From positions 22,860,021-22,924,020 of the forward strand of contig CM052362.1 of assembly GCA_028551475.1 (NCBI GenBank): a stretch of DNA of 64,000 nt, in the 5' to 3' direction. The position numbers and the translations under genes were made by a program. Shown one piece after another: positions 34,423-46,617 of this stretch; the stretch's first letter is position 1, and the number at the start of each line of letters is the position of its first letter. Under the pieces are notes generated by a model that saw only the letters and a list, made by a program, of their open reading frames with translations, did no database searches and had not been told where the DNA came from. Source of the stretch: Casuarina equisetifolia. Its lineage: Eukaryota; Streptophyta; Magnoliopsida; Fagales; Casuarinaceae.

Positions 34423-35898
34423 TTAGAAGTCAGAGTCCGGAGGCGTCCAAACAGAAGCGGACAGCAAACGCCGAGATTTCCACCCCAAAGCAATCTTATT
34501 ATTGGCCAGCTCCTCCACCCTATAGCCGTCGTTGAAGAGGCCCAGCAGTAGCTTCGCTTGACAATGGTTGGCAAAGCTTATGGGCAGAGGCCTGAGTCCT
34601 TCGGTAGCCAACCATTCCCCCAAGGAGCAACTGTCGTTTTCCCCATGGGCACGGTAGATCCGTGCCAACGACGAGGCTATTCGGGGCCCGAAGAACACCC
34701 GCTCCACCAAAGCCCTTGTCCGGCTTTGTATGGGCATCCCGGCCTCCAGCGAGTCGTACACCGCTGAGTAGTGGTGCAAGGTGTCTACGAACCGGCCCAC
34801 AAAGTCACCTTCTCTGACGGTCCCCATCTCCTCCTCCACCAGGGTCACAATCCTCGGGTTGAGGGTCTTCGCTCCTGACAAAAACGAGGCCACAGAGTCG
34901 GGTGCACGGTGGTTGAAGTGGGGGAGGTGGAGCATGCAATTAATGACAAGGGCCTCCCCTCTAACTAGCTTCAAACCCGACGGTCGGAACGTCTCATCCG
35001 AGTCCAATCTGCACTGGTGGAATGAGAAGGGTTGACCGATCGATGCCGCAAACGCGGTCAAGCGTCGACCGGTCTCCTGGACGGTGGAGATCGATTTTCT
35101 TCCGTTGCCGGACCCTCCGGTCCGGGAGATGGCAGTGATTCTAAGGTGTGGTGTCGGGGGTCCGTCCTTGCGGGACACCAGAGCTTGCATGAAGGAGGCC
35201 CACTGGATGCCTTCCATGATGTCGTAATCGACGATGTGGACACGGCGATCGTGTGCCACTGTCTCGAGGATGGCTTGGTTTGCCGTGAAATGGCCGAACT
35301 TGACGTATGGTGACATGTCTTGGAGGAGCTGGAAAGCGGCTAGCACATCCGACTGATGGTGGTGGTCGTCGCGGTGGTGACCGTTGCTGATGAGGTGCTT
35401 GGGATGGCCACTGCTGGCGCCTTCTAGCAGGGCCTGCAGGGCCTCCGTGAAATACGCCGCCAGTCTTTCCATGTTCGTTCCCTCTGTAGGGGAGACCATC
35501 TCCTTGAGCCGAACCAATATCACCCGGGCCAGATCACGGCTCTTGTTAGCACCCATGAGAGCGTCAGCCGCAGCCATCAGGAGGTGGACCAGTCGGAGCC
35601 CCTTGCTGTCATCTCCGGCGGTCTCCTCCTCCACGGCCATCACCTCGTTGGAGGTACTCTCGGAGCTGGGAGACCCCTCTTCGACGGACTCGGTTGGAGC
35701 CATGTTGTAGAGGAGTCCTCCATCATCCATCATGGACTCAATGAGATCTCTGAAGTCATTTTGGCCTTCAAGAGCCTCCCAGTCCACCACTGGATGCCAG
35801 TTGTCCCAGTTACAGCCATGGTCGTATTCCAAACCGGTGCCGTTGGTTGCAGTGGGGTTATTGCTAAAGCCAGAATAGTGGAGCTCAAGGGTGGCCAT
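34423..35898 (-). CDS. NSP2: NSP2-type GRAS transcriptional regulator, copy 2 (full length)
   Basis: Intronless frame of 491 residues from ATG 35898 ([14 protein letters not shown]); upstream in-frame options are non-ATG. The GRAS domain occupies roughly residues 101-489: leucine heptad I starting at [10 protein letters not shown], the VHIVDYD motif at about 220-226, a second heptad region, and a C-terminal SAW region with [14 protein letters not shown] His-rich spacer (HHRDDHHHQ) is present in both copies. The two proteins differ by scattered substitutions and short N-terminal differences, consistent with a fairly recent duplication, and both appear to be under constraint. This copy keeps the ancestral start and is probably the reference form. 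Role as for copy 1: partner of NSP1-type GRAS proteins in symbiotic and strigolactone gene control in the nucleus. SCL26-type naming in Arabidopsis would be equivalent. Confidence 0.93.
   Translation of the reverse strand: MATLELHYSGFSNNPTATNGTGLEYDHGCNWDNWHPVVDWEALEGQNDFRDLIESMMDDGGLLYNMAPTESVEEGSPSSESTSNEVMAVEEETAGDDSKGLRLVHLLMAAADALMGANKSRDLARVILVRLKEMVSPTEGTNMERLAAYFTEALQALLEGASSGHPKHLISNGHHRDDHHHQSDVLAAFQLLQDMSPYVKFGHFTANQAILETVAHDRRVHIVDYDIMEGIQWASFMQALVSRKDGPPTPHLRITAISRTGGSGNGRKSISTVQETGRRLTAFAASIGQPFSFHQCRLDSDETFRPSGLKLVRGEALVINCMLHLPHFNHRAPDSVASFLSGAKTLNPRIVTLVEEEMGTVREGDFVGRFVDTLHHYSAVYDSLEAGMPIQSRTRALVERVFFGPRIASSLARIYRAHGENDSCSLGEWLATEGLRPLPISFANHCQAKLLLGLFNDGYRVEELANNKIALGWKSRRLLSASVWTPPDSDF
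35505..35525 (-). promoter_or_regulatory. miR171h-like target site in NSP2 copy 2
   Basis: Same 21 bases as in copy 1 (plus strand TGAGCCGAACCAATATCAC then CC), in the codons for RVILVRLK. The site is unchanged although flanking codons have diverged. Confidence 0.8.
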
Positions 35899-36085
35899 GG
35901 CTATGGCAGAGCCGGCTAAGCTCACAACAGAAAAGATTGGTGTATCAGTTGGGCTTTGGACGTGTGAGAGAGAAAAGGGGGATTTAAGGCTGAGGAAGAG
36001 GCAGCAAAGGCTTGCAAGTTGCTTCTGCTTTCGTTCAAGCGTTTTTTCCTTAATACCTTAGATGTGGTTCAGATTACAAGAAGCA

Positions 36086-36096
36086 CCTTTATAAAG
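36086..36096 (-). promoter_or_regulatory. TATA box of NSP2 copy 2
   Basis: CTTTATAAAGG on the minus strand, 188-198 bp upstream of the ATG, in the position homologous to the copy 1 TATA box. Confidence 0.6.
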
Positions 36097-36170
36097 CACT
36101 CAGCGCCCGGGTCTTAATCAGGCTTAGTTTAAAAACAGGCCTAGTTAATAATGCCTCTAAAAAGCAAGTG

Positions 36171-37232
36171 CCGCCGTCACTGTTCAAGATATATTTAAAT
36201 GAATCAAATGCCTCTTTTGCGTTTTAATCCTCTACCTTTCCTTCCTCAATTTATTTCCTTCCACTATCACTAGGCCCCAGGGTGCACAGTCTCTCCCCCC
36301 CTATTTAGAGCCCTAACAACCAGCCACCACGCCGATTCTTTAATGTGCAAAATGTTACTTTTTGAGCCATGAAGGGCTAGTTCTTACTGCAGTTGCATCT
36401 GCAACTTGGCATTCATGGGTTCAAATTTGCTTGGGTCTTTTGTCTAAACTATGTTCTACGGTTTGTTCCTAGCTAGAAGTCAGAATCAGTAATAAAAATT
36501 GGAATTGAATTAACAGAAACACATTGTCTTCTGTCTATTTTGTAAACATAATGGGGTATCTCACTATTTGAGTTTTTGAATTTTTATGTTGCGTTCAAAG
36601 GGCACAATTTCACTCATTGTATCATAAATTACGGCTTATTACTCAAAAAAATAATACTTTTTGGTTATTCCTTGCTTCCTTGAAACAGATTGAGTGCCAT
36701 AAAATACCTTCAGTTTACAAAAAGACAGTGAGTGTGGACCATAATTATGTTTGTTTCCTAAGTAGAAATACTTAGATCTCAGAGGTCTAGATGGGCAAAG
36801 CTGCAAAACTAGATAACTTTTGGTAGTAACGAAGGAGAGTGACCACAGATTCTTCGTTGTTATCATCGAAAGGAAAGCTCTGTTGGGAAAAAAAGCTCTT
36901 TTAAAAGATAGATTTAGGTGGCTATACCTTCCACTTTATTGTTTTCGACAAGTTAATTGAGACAAAAAACTTTGAACTTCTGTGAAACCTAACAAAAAGA
37001 AAAACAAAATGGACCCAATATTCAAACAATGGACTTATAATGTTACATACCAAATGTTTTCCCTCTATCCTCGAAGTTGTAGAGGATCCAACATACATTT
37101 TTAACAAAATGGTTCTAAAGAACTGATCTTCAAGTACTTAAATCCATCTCGCATTTGGTGAAGGTGACCTCATTTTCAAGTTTTAAAACCTCAGAATTGT
37201 TTTCAGAACCGAAGGACAAACAGGTTGAGCCT
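36171..37232. other. Intergenic region beyond the duplication
   Basis: Distal NSP2 copy 2 promoter and AT-rich DNA. No gene or element recognised. Confidence 0.45.
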
Positions 37233-37367
37233 CTAATGTCGGACACCGTTAGGCTTTACAAATTCATTACCAGCAGAGCTCTTTTGACTGTTCTGACCTG
37301 ATGAACTCGTCAGCTGCTCTGCCATTGGAGTATCGCCGTTCCCACTGGTAGAATTCAGCCTCTTCAC
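37233..37367 (-). pseudogene. Possible orphan terminal exon
   Basis: On the minus strand an acceptor-like GTGCTGACAG| is followed by 44 codons (VKRLNSTSGNGDTPMAEQLT … EFVKPNGVRH) and a stop. Codon composition and Ser/Asn/Gly-rich content look like the C-terminal tail of a plant protein. No upstream exon could be found up to 39 kb. Either a real last exon of an unseen gene or a decayed gene fragment. Confidence 0.3.
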
Positions 37368-38438
37368 CTGTCAGCACACAGTAAGTTCGCTTTCTTTCAC
37401 TTTCGGTCGGTCTAGGAATGTCTAATATTGTACGGGTTTGGTGTACACCAAGGGCTCCACCACCTAGGGATATTTCAGGTCAAAACGAAACGATTGGCAG
37501 AGAAAACCATGTAGTGTTTGGTGGGAGCTGCTTGAGGAGTTTTTAAAGATGGTGATTCTACATTTCTAATAAAATGAAGAGCTTTTAGTTGATTGACGAG
37601 TTTCCGGTTAATCGAAGAGTTGTTTTGAATTTTTATGACAATTACGTCTTCGTAAAACCGGGACGGAAGGAGGGACAGGTCATCAACGCTCCATGGAAAC
37701 TCTTGTTTTATGGAGGACACATAGATTTTACGTGGACAGCTAAGTATGAATGGGAGAGCTAAGAAACATTGACATCTTAACAGCATACAAGGAAAAAAGA
37801 AGAAGGAAATAATACGATTTGTTTAAAATTAAAAAAACCAATATACCTTAATTTTTTCCAGCATTTATCATATATATTTTCCTATTTTACAGTTTATGTT
37901 TCAATTTATTATATTCTAAGAGTCCTTTGATTTTCCCCTTATACGTTATTTATACTCTTCATTGAAAAAATTAATCTTAGATGAACTTGCTAGAAAATAA
38001 AAATTTAAATACAATAAGTTATTGTAATTGCTTCCTAGTTTAAAGTATCAAATAAAGTTTGATAGGGATTACAAGTCATCAAAAAAGAAAAAAAGAATTT
38101 GTTATAGTTAGAAACCAAGTATATATAAGTAATTATATATCATGCCTTTTCCCTTCCTATTTAAGAAAGAGACACTGAATTTATTCCTTTGATACAGAAG
38201 GTTCCATATAATCTCTTCCTTATTGAACACCCCAAAAGAACTTATTCATCCATTTTTAAAGTTCCACTTTGCAATGAGCTAGCCTATCATTTCGATTATC
38301 CATCTTTTAAGTCATATGTTATACTTTACATCCTTCTTAAAGGTGACTATGTGAATATTCTTCCTTAGGTCATTTTTCGATACTTGGGTTTACCTTTTTC
38401 TTGTATCAATTTTTATTTGGACTGTACACCACTTACTA
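37368..38438. other. AT-rich intergenic DNA
   Basis: No supported gene. A 103-codon minus-strand frame at 37475-37786 has no recognisable domain. Confidence 0.45.
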
Positions 38439-38618
38439 CCTCGAAGGAATTTAACTATCTCCTTCATCTTTACATCAGTCTTTCCTTTTGTTACCAGTCT
38501 TTACACTTGTCCGACCCATTCTTTTATGCCTCGAAGGAATTTAACTATCTCCTTCATCTTGACATCAGTCTTTCCTTTTGTTACCAGTCCTTACACTTGT
38601 CCTACCCATTCTTTTCAT
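38439..38618. repeat. 90-bp tandem duplication
   Basis: CTCGAAGGAATTTAACTATC and the following 70 bases are repeated once with a few changes (38439-38528 and 38529-38618). The period is a multiple of three, so a frame stays open through it, but the hydrophobic peptide has no other support as a protein. Confidence 0.85.
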
Positions 38619-39229
38619 AAAGAAACATATCTTAACCTTTTCACCCATACCATTTTAACTATTTAATACTTACCATTCTACTTTCTCTTTCATAAACTAT
38701 CACACCTTTATGATTGTTAGTCCTTTTCTTGTTGTGGCGCACTTATCCTCTCACAAACCCTACTACTGTTAATCATCTTCTAAAAAAAGGAAAACTAGTT
38801 TTGAAAGATCACTTTTTATTAAAAAATATATTTACTACAAATGCTTTCTTTCAAAAAATATGTAGAAATATACTCAACCTTATATGCAAGCATTTTTCAT
38901 CTAAATTTGAAGTCACTCTTTCAAGTTTTGAACAATTTAGGTCCTTATGATTGTGCATCTTGAATATTCCATGAAGTGTTAGCCAAATTGACATGAATGA
39001 AAAAGGTGAGCACATTATGAGTATATTCAAGTGCCAAAAGAAAATGCATTTATGAGTCACTTAGTCTTGCATAAATTAGTAACCTACTCTTTTGTATCAT
39101 ATAATTCCAACATATACTTAAACTATTTTCTCTTTCATATCAAGTCCAAGTTCAAGCTAAAAGTAAGGTAGGTTTTAATCCAAACTGTTCTTCTTACGCA
39201 TTGCTGAGGCATCTATCTATTTGACGGCT
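38619..39229. other. AT-rich intergenic DNA
   Basis: Nothing recognised. Confidence 0.45.
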
Positions 39230-39379
39230 TTTTTCTTTTTTCTTTTTTCTTTTTTCTTTTTTCTTTTTTCTTTTTTCTTTTTTCTTTTTTCTTTTTTCTT
39301 TTTTCTTTTTTCTTTTTTCTTTTTTCTTTTTCTTTTTTCTTTTTCTTTTTTCTTTTTCTTTTTTCTTTTTCTTTTTTTT
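39230..39379. repeat. (CTTTTTT)n minisatellite-like tract
   Basis: About 21 units of C plus five or six T. The 7-bp form is first and a 7/6-bp mix appears toward the end. Two minus-strand Lys/Glu/Arg frames across it are artefacts of the repeat. Confidence 0.93.
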
Positions 39380-41150
39380 GGGTGGGATTGATGGAGACTT
39401 TTAGGGTATTTATTTGCGGAGGGACCAATCCCCACTACTCAAGTAATAATCTCCCTAAATGCCACTGAGTTTTGGGGACTTAAACTACAGGTTTTGTTTG
39501 AAATAGTGGAACCAGGCAACAAGGAATGGAAATTCGAAAACAGTTTTTAAGTCATTGTTATTTAAATCTACATTTTTTCTTATTCTTTTAGATATTTACA
39601 ATAAAAAATGATGAAGTGAGGAAAGTCAAGCAAGCATTAAATCTTTTTTATATCCACCATGTTTTGATCATTCTCCTTCATTATTTTCTTATCTTGCTTA
39701 TTGATTATCTAAATTACAGCTAAATGAGAAATTAATCACCTGTAAATTCTCAAACTTGATTTTCCTGCTAAATCTAGCATTACGAGAACTTGGTCTTGGA
39801 AGACCATTTATTTTCCAAGGCTACCCTATTTCTTTGTACCAATTGAAAATTAGCAGCACCTCTTCTTTCTTTGAAACTTTGCTGTACAAATTTTACAAAA
39901 CGCAGCTTCACATTTACACCGGCATACAATTGGTAAATTTATAAATCCTTCAATTTTAAAAATATTAAGTATTATATTTGTCATTAGTACACAACATATA
40001 AAACATATCACTTATAACACATACAATTTGATTTGAGGCACAATTGCTATCCAACCCCCAATACAAGAGCGAAGTAAATTCATGGGTTCAAAATTTTTTT
40101 TATATAAATATGTAAGTTTATTCATTGAAAAATAAGAGAATACAAAAGTTTAGAAACATACCCTAACATTATAATTTATCTAAAAGAAAATAGAATTTTG
40201 AATTCTCCAACTATGACGCTCATAGGTTCAAATTTTGCATATAATATTGAATCAATTGAAAATGAACCATATACCTAAATTAGGTTGCTTCAAAGCTTAG
40301 GATAAATGACAACCACTGGACATCCCAAGTCAAATGTTGAAAGATTAGGGTTTGTATTATGTTGGAAACATAAAAATTAATTGGTTTGATTCAGTTTCCA
40401 AACATATGTGAATAAAGAAAAAACAAATTAAGTCAAAAGTCCAAGTTCATGCCACAAGTTCATCCCCAAAAAATTTAAAAAATAAAATAAAATAAAATAT
40501 AGAAAAGAAAAGAAAATCATAAAACCTTTGGACAAATGGATGCCTTAACTATGGGTATGAAGAACAATTTGGACAAAAACCTACTTTGATTTTGGTGTGA
40601 AATTGGACTTCATATGAGTCAAATTAATCTAATTGGATCTCAACTTAACTCAATAAATATGTATTTTTGAAATCATGGGATATATTAAAAGATGGTTTTA
40701 CATCTTTCTTAGAGGTTAATGTCTCTTCTTCTTTTTAACATCAAGGGTCGGAATGGGAGGATTTAGGAGATTTATTCAGAAAGAAGGAAGCTCAAGCCAT
40801 GACCTTGATAGAGCCCACAAATACTACTTAGTTGCCAATGCTCGAGCAAGCTAATGTCTCTTTTAGGCTTCGAGTTCATGAACATAACTTAAGCTTGTTT
40901 TTTTCTCCATAATCTTTTCACTACTAAGAAGACCTAATCAGAGTTTTTTTTTTTTTTGTGATAGGTAATTGCATTGTGTTTCGTGCAAAATGTTTGTGAT
41001 CTATGAACACTTCCTACCCAAAAGAAAAAAAAAAAATTCTAGGCAACTGCGTGTCTTTAACAGGTTGGATTGTGAGGGAAAGAAGGACAACATATAATAG
41101 TGCATAAAGAAAAGTAAGGATCAGAGGCATGATGGTAATAGATAGCTTGA
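39380..41150. other. AT-rich intergenic DNA
   Basis: No gene or complete element recognised; several homopolymer runs, including poly-T at 40945. Confidence 0.45.
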
Positions 41151-41357
41151 GTGATTGATTGCATGATGAGATCCTTGTTATTTAGTACTCTAATGGTCCT
41201 CATGTTCATGTTTCAAAATGCGAGGCAACACCTTTCTGTGGAGCACGTTCTCCATGACGAGTTTGGAGGACGTGGAAACATCAACAGCAAATACGACTTT
41301 CAACTAGAGACCACTTCCAGCGCTGTTGGTTCTCCTAAGATTCAATTCAAAACCTGA
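41151..41357 (+). CDS. Doubtful small secreted peptide ORF
   Basis: 68 codons. A hydrophobic start (SLLFSTLMVLMFMF) that could be a signal peptide is followed by a polar 45-residue tail with no cysteine pattern and no match to CLE, CEP, RGF or IDA motifs that I know. No promoter element or intron is visible. Could be a chance frame. Confidence 0.2.
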   Translation: MIDCMMRSLLFSTLMVLMFMFQNARQHLSVEHVLHDEFGGRGNINSKYDFQLETTSSAVGSPKIQFKT

Positions 41358-42077
41358 TAAAGCTGCCACTACGGTCATTTGAATAGGATTTTAAACTTAT
41401 TCTTTAATAAAATGAAAACAATTATCTATACTTCAACAAGTTCTTTCATTATGATGGTTCATGTTCCAAATCAACTATGGTACCACTTAACTTGATAAAC
41501 TCATCTTCTAATCTAATCAGAGAAATAAGGAAGAATTTAAACTTTGATATCATATTAAGAAATTCATTATTCAATTTAAAATTTGACTTTAAAATTAATA
41601 AAAACTCTTTTTATGTAATTAGAATTCCAAACCCATTCTTTAACAATATGAAAATAATTGTCCACATTTCAATCGGTACAAGTTTGTATAAGGAACCGTT
41701 GAGCCTAAAGGTTATCTTGACATGGGAATACTTTTGAAGCTAACGACTAGAAAGAAACTAATATTTTATGCTTTCTTTTTAAATTAATTGATACCATTTT
41801 ATTCAATAAAGTTCATGTGCACCTCGAGATCAGATATATCGAGGGAAGATCGTGATGGTGAAACCTTAACAGCAGCTGAGACAGACCTCTATGAAGATGC
41901 TGGAGCTAAAAGGTACATTTTGTCCACGGATGGGGGGTTGGCACAAGTTTGTCCATGATATCAAGAGAAGGAGGGACGTGTTGGATGAATAACTTTCTGA
42001 TTTCATGAACAAGGATTTGACTAAACCTCGTCTGTTTCTTAACCATTCATGCAAGGAAGAAGACATTGGGTTTCATG

Positions 42078-42109
<32 letters not shown>

Positions 42110-42378
42110 CTCCCCTTTCACTATAGACTATTGATGTTCAACGTGAAGACTTTCGCCCGTTAATGATGATATTACCAAGCAATCATCTTTTTGTTTGCGG
42201 TCAAGGCAGAAGCCGCAGAAATCCTCTCCCTTCTCCGACCTATCCTTGCCTAGGGGCACCTAGGTTCAGCCAGTGGGTTTTGAGCGGCATCCCATGTTTC
42301 TTTATATGTTCCATGATCGTTGAATTGAATAAATTTTACCAATCAAATGATAGCTTTTGATATAACAAATCCAGATAA
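41358..42378. other. AT-rich intergenic DNA with a CT microsatellite
   Basis: Contains (CT)n at 42078-42112. Similar short AT-rich words at 41395 and 41640 suggest a small decayed duplication. No gene. Confidence 0.45.
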
Positions 42379-42801
42379 GTTATAAAACATTGCATCTCAA
42401 CCATTTTCGGTAAACTATCAGCACCATCTGCGTTCAAAAAGGTAGCATCTCTTCACCCCAAATAAAATAATTGGAAAACTTTCTGTCATGCAAAATTAAA
42501 TTATTAATTCCGTACGGATGAATGAGTTGTATTTCCTTAAAATAAAATTTTATGTATATAAAAAAATATGCGTATGTATTAAATTCCAGTAGGCTATGTT
42601 CAAAAAAGATTCCCTTAGCCAATAGGCGATGTTATAAATATAACATCTCAACCATTTTCGATAAACCATTAACTCCAACTGTGTTCACAAATAAAATAAT
42701 AGGAAAAACTTTCTGTCGTGTAAAATTAAATTATCATTCGTCTATTTCCTTAAAATAAGATGTTATGTATAGAAGTATACATTAAATTTCAGTAACTTTT
42801 G
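42379..42801. repeat. Diverged direct repeat pair
   Basis: 42379-42592 and 42631-42801 share ATCTCAACCATTTTCG, TAGGAAAAACTTTCTGTC-like, TTTCCTTAAAATAA and CATTAAATTTCAGTA-like words in the same order. Non-coding. Confidence 0.7.
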
Positions 42802-45800
42802 CATGATTTCATTTAATTAGTTTTCAAATTTGCATAAAGATGTCAACTCCTTGGACAAGTCATTAAAATATCTCCACTCGTATATACTTAGGAAGGGATG
42901 AGATTCCATGACATCCATGGAAAGGAAGAGGCGAGATTCTTTTGTCTGTTCCAAAAGACCCGAAGATTCCCTTACATGTTGTCTGCCAAGGAAACCGTCT
43001 ATCTAAACGAGCTTATAAAAATAAATCCAACCCAATCTGGGAAATAACCCCGCCGGCTCAGCGTCAGAGTTTGAGTGTTTACATATTTCCATTTATTCTA
43101 TTGGATTCCCATATGCATCTTAATGAATGGGTAGAATATCATTCTTTTTATATGCTTTGGTCGGCTTTAATTGATACTTGACACCTAAATGATAGTCTCG
43201 AAAATAAACAACCTGTCCAACCTTCTTGACAGAGCTATTGCGAGAACTTTGCTGGTTACAAAGTTCATTCTAACCTAAATATTGACTCAAGAGAAATAAG
43301 TTTTTCTTGGTTGTAAAGAATTTTTAGAAGCAAAATCTAAGCAATACGGGATGTATGTATTTTCGCAATTTGCCAAATCTCATCTTCACCTATAAATCAA
43401 TACATAATTATAAGGATGTACACATCCAAACACAACAAAATTAAGGATATAAAATATAATATTGGTTTGAACCTTCTTAAATTTACTATTTTTTGGTATA
43501 TATATTCAATAAATTTCTCAACAATATGCCATACCATTTTCAAAACAGTTCCTCATCTCAAGCAAAAGAAAGCGTTTTGGGCAAGAATCTTTATCATGAG
43601 TGAAGAAATACCTCATCAAACCTGACTCCAATATTATGTTAGTAAACTTGTTATATTAAAAAGTTGACCCAAGAATAATGGGACTCCTTTTTTGTAAAGA
43701 ATATTTTTAAGTACGACAGAAGTAACATAAAACTCACATTTTCAAGAAGGCCATGAAGAAGATAATAAAAGCTTCAATTTTGTTAGTTGGAAAAGAATTC
43801 CAAAAAACTAGAATTACCCCTGTCGACCCGACATGTACGGATACACTTGAAGGTTGAGATGATTACACCCATCCTACATCCAGCAGAAATCTCATGTGCA
43901 TTAGAGTCGCGCTTGGGAGCGTGTGTATGCCTGGCTGCATGGAGCGCGGGCGACATGTTGGCTTTTCCAAAACATTGCCGGACAGCATGTGTACCGGGAG
44001 TTGCCAACGTCTTACCACTCAAGCCCTAAAGTGCGTGTGGCGCGTGTAGTCAACCAGTTGACTTGGACCTGAACTTTAGTTGAGACGCATCCCAAGCGCC
44101 CTACTGGTTTTGGATTAAACCACTTTAGAGAATTTGAATGCTCCCTTTAAGCAAGGTTTTAGGGAACATGAATAATTTAACATGCTTTTCGAGGACCTAA
44201 CGTTCATAATTTTGCACCAAACATGCTTTTAGGATAGTTTAGTGTCGTGTGAGCTTAACGGATATGCATGCTCTCCTTATTATAAGCTTTTTCATATGAG
44301 ACATTAATTTTGATACCCTTAGAATCATAGACGCCTTGCACTTGTATTGCAAATATATTGATGGAAATACTATTGTTGCAATTGTACACATTCATAGACA
44401 TTTTTGTCCATTTTGAAGTTATACCACATCTTTTAAATTTGTCATACACTTCTTTGTGCCTTAAAGAAAGGCATTGCATGTGCTAATTCGAATAGTGGCT
44501 TGTTGTAATTGAGGATGTGTTGGTTTAGGAGGACACATTTTAATGACACATTTATGGATATTTGTCTATGTTCTAGTTAAATACTTTTGAAGTTCTAGCA
44601 TTGCATCTTTTATATTTTTATGCACAAACTCTTTGCTCCTAAAAGAAGGATAGAGCACGTAGTAACAAAAAGTAACCCTAATTTTTTCTAAGGAGACTGT
44701 AATTTGTTCCCTCCAATTGTTTAGTTAGATAAAATTAACCCTAAGTGGCCTGTGCTTGACCTACCATACCCATACCCTAAGCGGCCGTCTGAGATTTCTT
44801 AACTATTGTACCCATAATCGAAGATATAAAATACTATTTCATATCTTGTGTAAAAATTAAAATCACGTGCCCATGGCCACGACAAATCCCTTTGACGAGA
44901 GATTCAAGTCTCCTTTAGTCACAGAAACCCATAATCTAGCCATGAGACAACACAATTAGATACTTTGAATGAGAATAACATTTGTAAGTTGTGAATCAAG
45001 GAGCGAAAGTAAATTCTTGTTTCTCACATAGTGGTAGCATCGGTGTTTGTCAAGCACAGTTCCGGCTTGGGACCAAAGATTAAAGTCAAAGTGTCTTTTG
45101 AAACAATAAATAGAAAGTAAGAATTACCGATTAATGCGGTATATGTTTTGCATTGGATTTCTTGTGGGACTCAAATGGATTGGCATCTTTCTTGGGCAAA
45201 TCTTATGGACCACCTCTACTGGGGTTTTGAAAAATTACTCTTAGGGACAAAAGGCAAATTAGCGTTGAGATGGCTTAACCACTTGTTTCTTCTTCTTTTT
45301 TCCCCTTTTTTTTTTTTTTTGGGTTTGGAGTGAGGTAAAAGGGTGTCGGGAATTCAAATGTCAAATTTTTAGTTTTAAGTGGCATGAACTTCAATTGAGT
45401 CACATGCTTGCCTACGACCACTTATTATCTTAAGCTACTAATGGTCTAAGGCCTCTTTTGTCTAAAAGGTCTCAAGTATGGCACTCATTTCCCATACTTT
45501 CTTTGCCTAACTGAAAAAAAAAAATAATTTTCCCTATTTTTAACATATTCGTTTAGGTTTTGGATTTATGATGATATCTAATGACCAGGATGCATTATAA
45601 ACAAATATATATATTGGAAATTTAGAAGTTGTTCCGTGCTCCCTTTCAGTTCTCACTTTCAACAAAGATAAGGTTTTGATATTTGATGATCATATTTAAA
45701 GCTCAATAATGATAAAGACAACAATATCTTAAATCTCTCTCTACTTACTACCTTTTGTTCATAGATAAATCTTACTCAGGCTGGACAACTTATCATCAAG

Positions 45801-46594
45801 ACTTCTACCTATTTGTTCTTTTGTCAAACTTAGATTAGTTTAAAACAACTAGTAGTATAAAAAATTTAGAGGAGCTCTGACAAGGAAAAACAAAACGCTT
45901 AACTTTCCCTCCACACTTTTCCTGGATTATTTTTAATTACACGTTAGTATAGCATTAGCTGTTTTGATAAGTGACTCCCTACGTACCCGCTCCCGCTTGG
46001 GCCAAACTTGACCAATAATGTTCTTTTTTCACTACATGGGGAGATACGATCTGCGTAAATGCGGAATGAATCGATTCGAAAAAGGAAAAAGTAGTCCTAT
46101 TTTATGCCCGTTGCTACTGACGAGGAACGCCACTAACTCCATACGTGCTTTTGGTATTTATAATCATCTCAAAATAAAGAACTCGCACCATAGTATATAA
46201 GGCAATGATCGAGTTTTTAACACAGCATTCTATTTTCAGTCATATAGAAGGTTGTTTTTAGCGTACTTCGATATTGAGAGGAATCCCTAAGTGGTAAAGT
46301 CATGATAATTACTTGGTTAATAAAAAATAGAGAATAGAGAACTTTACGGATCAGTAAGGTCTCTAGTGGGAGATGATACGAATAGGTGATATAGATGTGA
46401 GGTTTTATATGAGCTTGATCTTGATGAAGACGGAAAGTTTTGATTGAATTTCTTGTAATCTGCAAACAATTACGATGAAGTCGTTCAAAACGTTATTGTG
46501 ACATTTGTAATGTTTAGTAAATTTGTTACTCATATGATTCCTTCAAACTAGGAGCTGATGATTGTCCCCTCAAACTAGGTTGTTGGGTGTACGA
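42802..46594. other. Gene-poor intergenic DNA
   Basis: No supported gene. Local GC-richer patches at 43780-44040 and 44740-44790 carry no domain on either strand. Confidence 0.45.
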
Positions 46595-46617
46595 CCGGTT
46601 CCCACTGTGGGAACCGG
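46595..46617. repeat. Perfect 11-bp-arm GC-rich palindrome
   Basis: Arms CCGGTTCCCAC and GTGGGAACCGG around a single T. It stands out in AT-rich surroundings and starts a 280-bp segment (to about 46870) that reads like a retroelement LTR or transcribed leader (TATATAATCG, then CTCTGTTCTGAAGC). No matching second LTR was found in the window. Confidence 0.75.

Larger units (their letters stand above)
29870..36170. repeat. Tandem segmental duplication, block 2 (NSP2 copy 2)
   Basis: Direct-orientation second copy of 23300-29760. The two blocks are separated by only about 110 bp. Differences include inserts at about 30407-31128 and 33165-33740 that are absent from block 1, and absence of the LINE. 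Confidence 0.85.

Noticed and set aside
39213..39435. Lys/Glu/Arg-rich minus-strand ORFs
   Set aside because: Pure translation of the CTTTTTT repeat in two frames.
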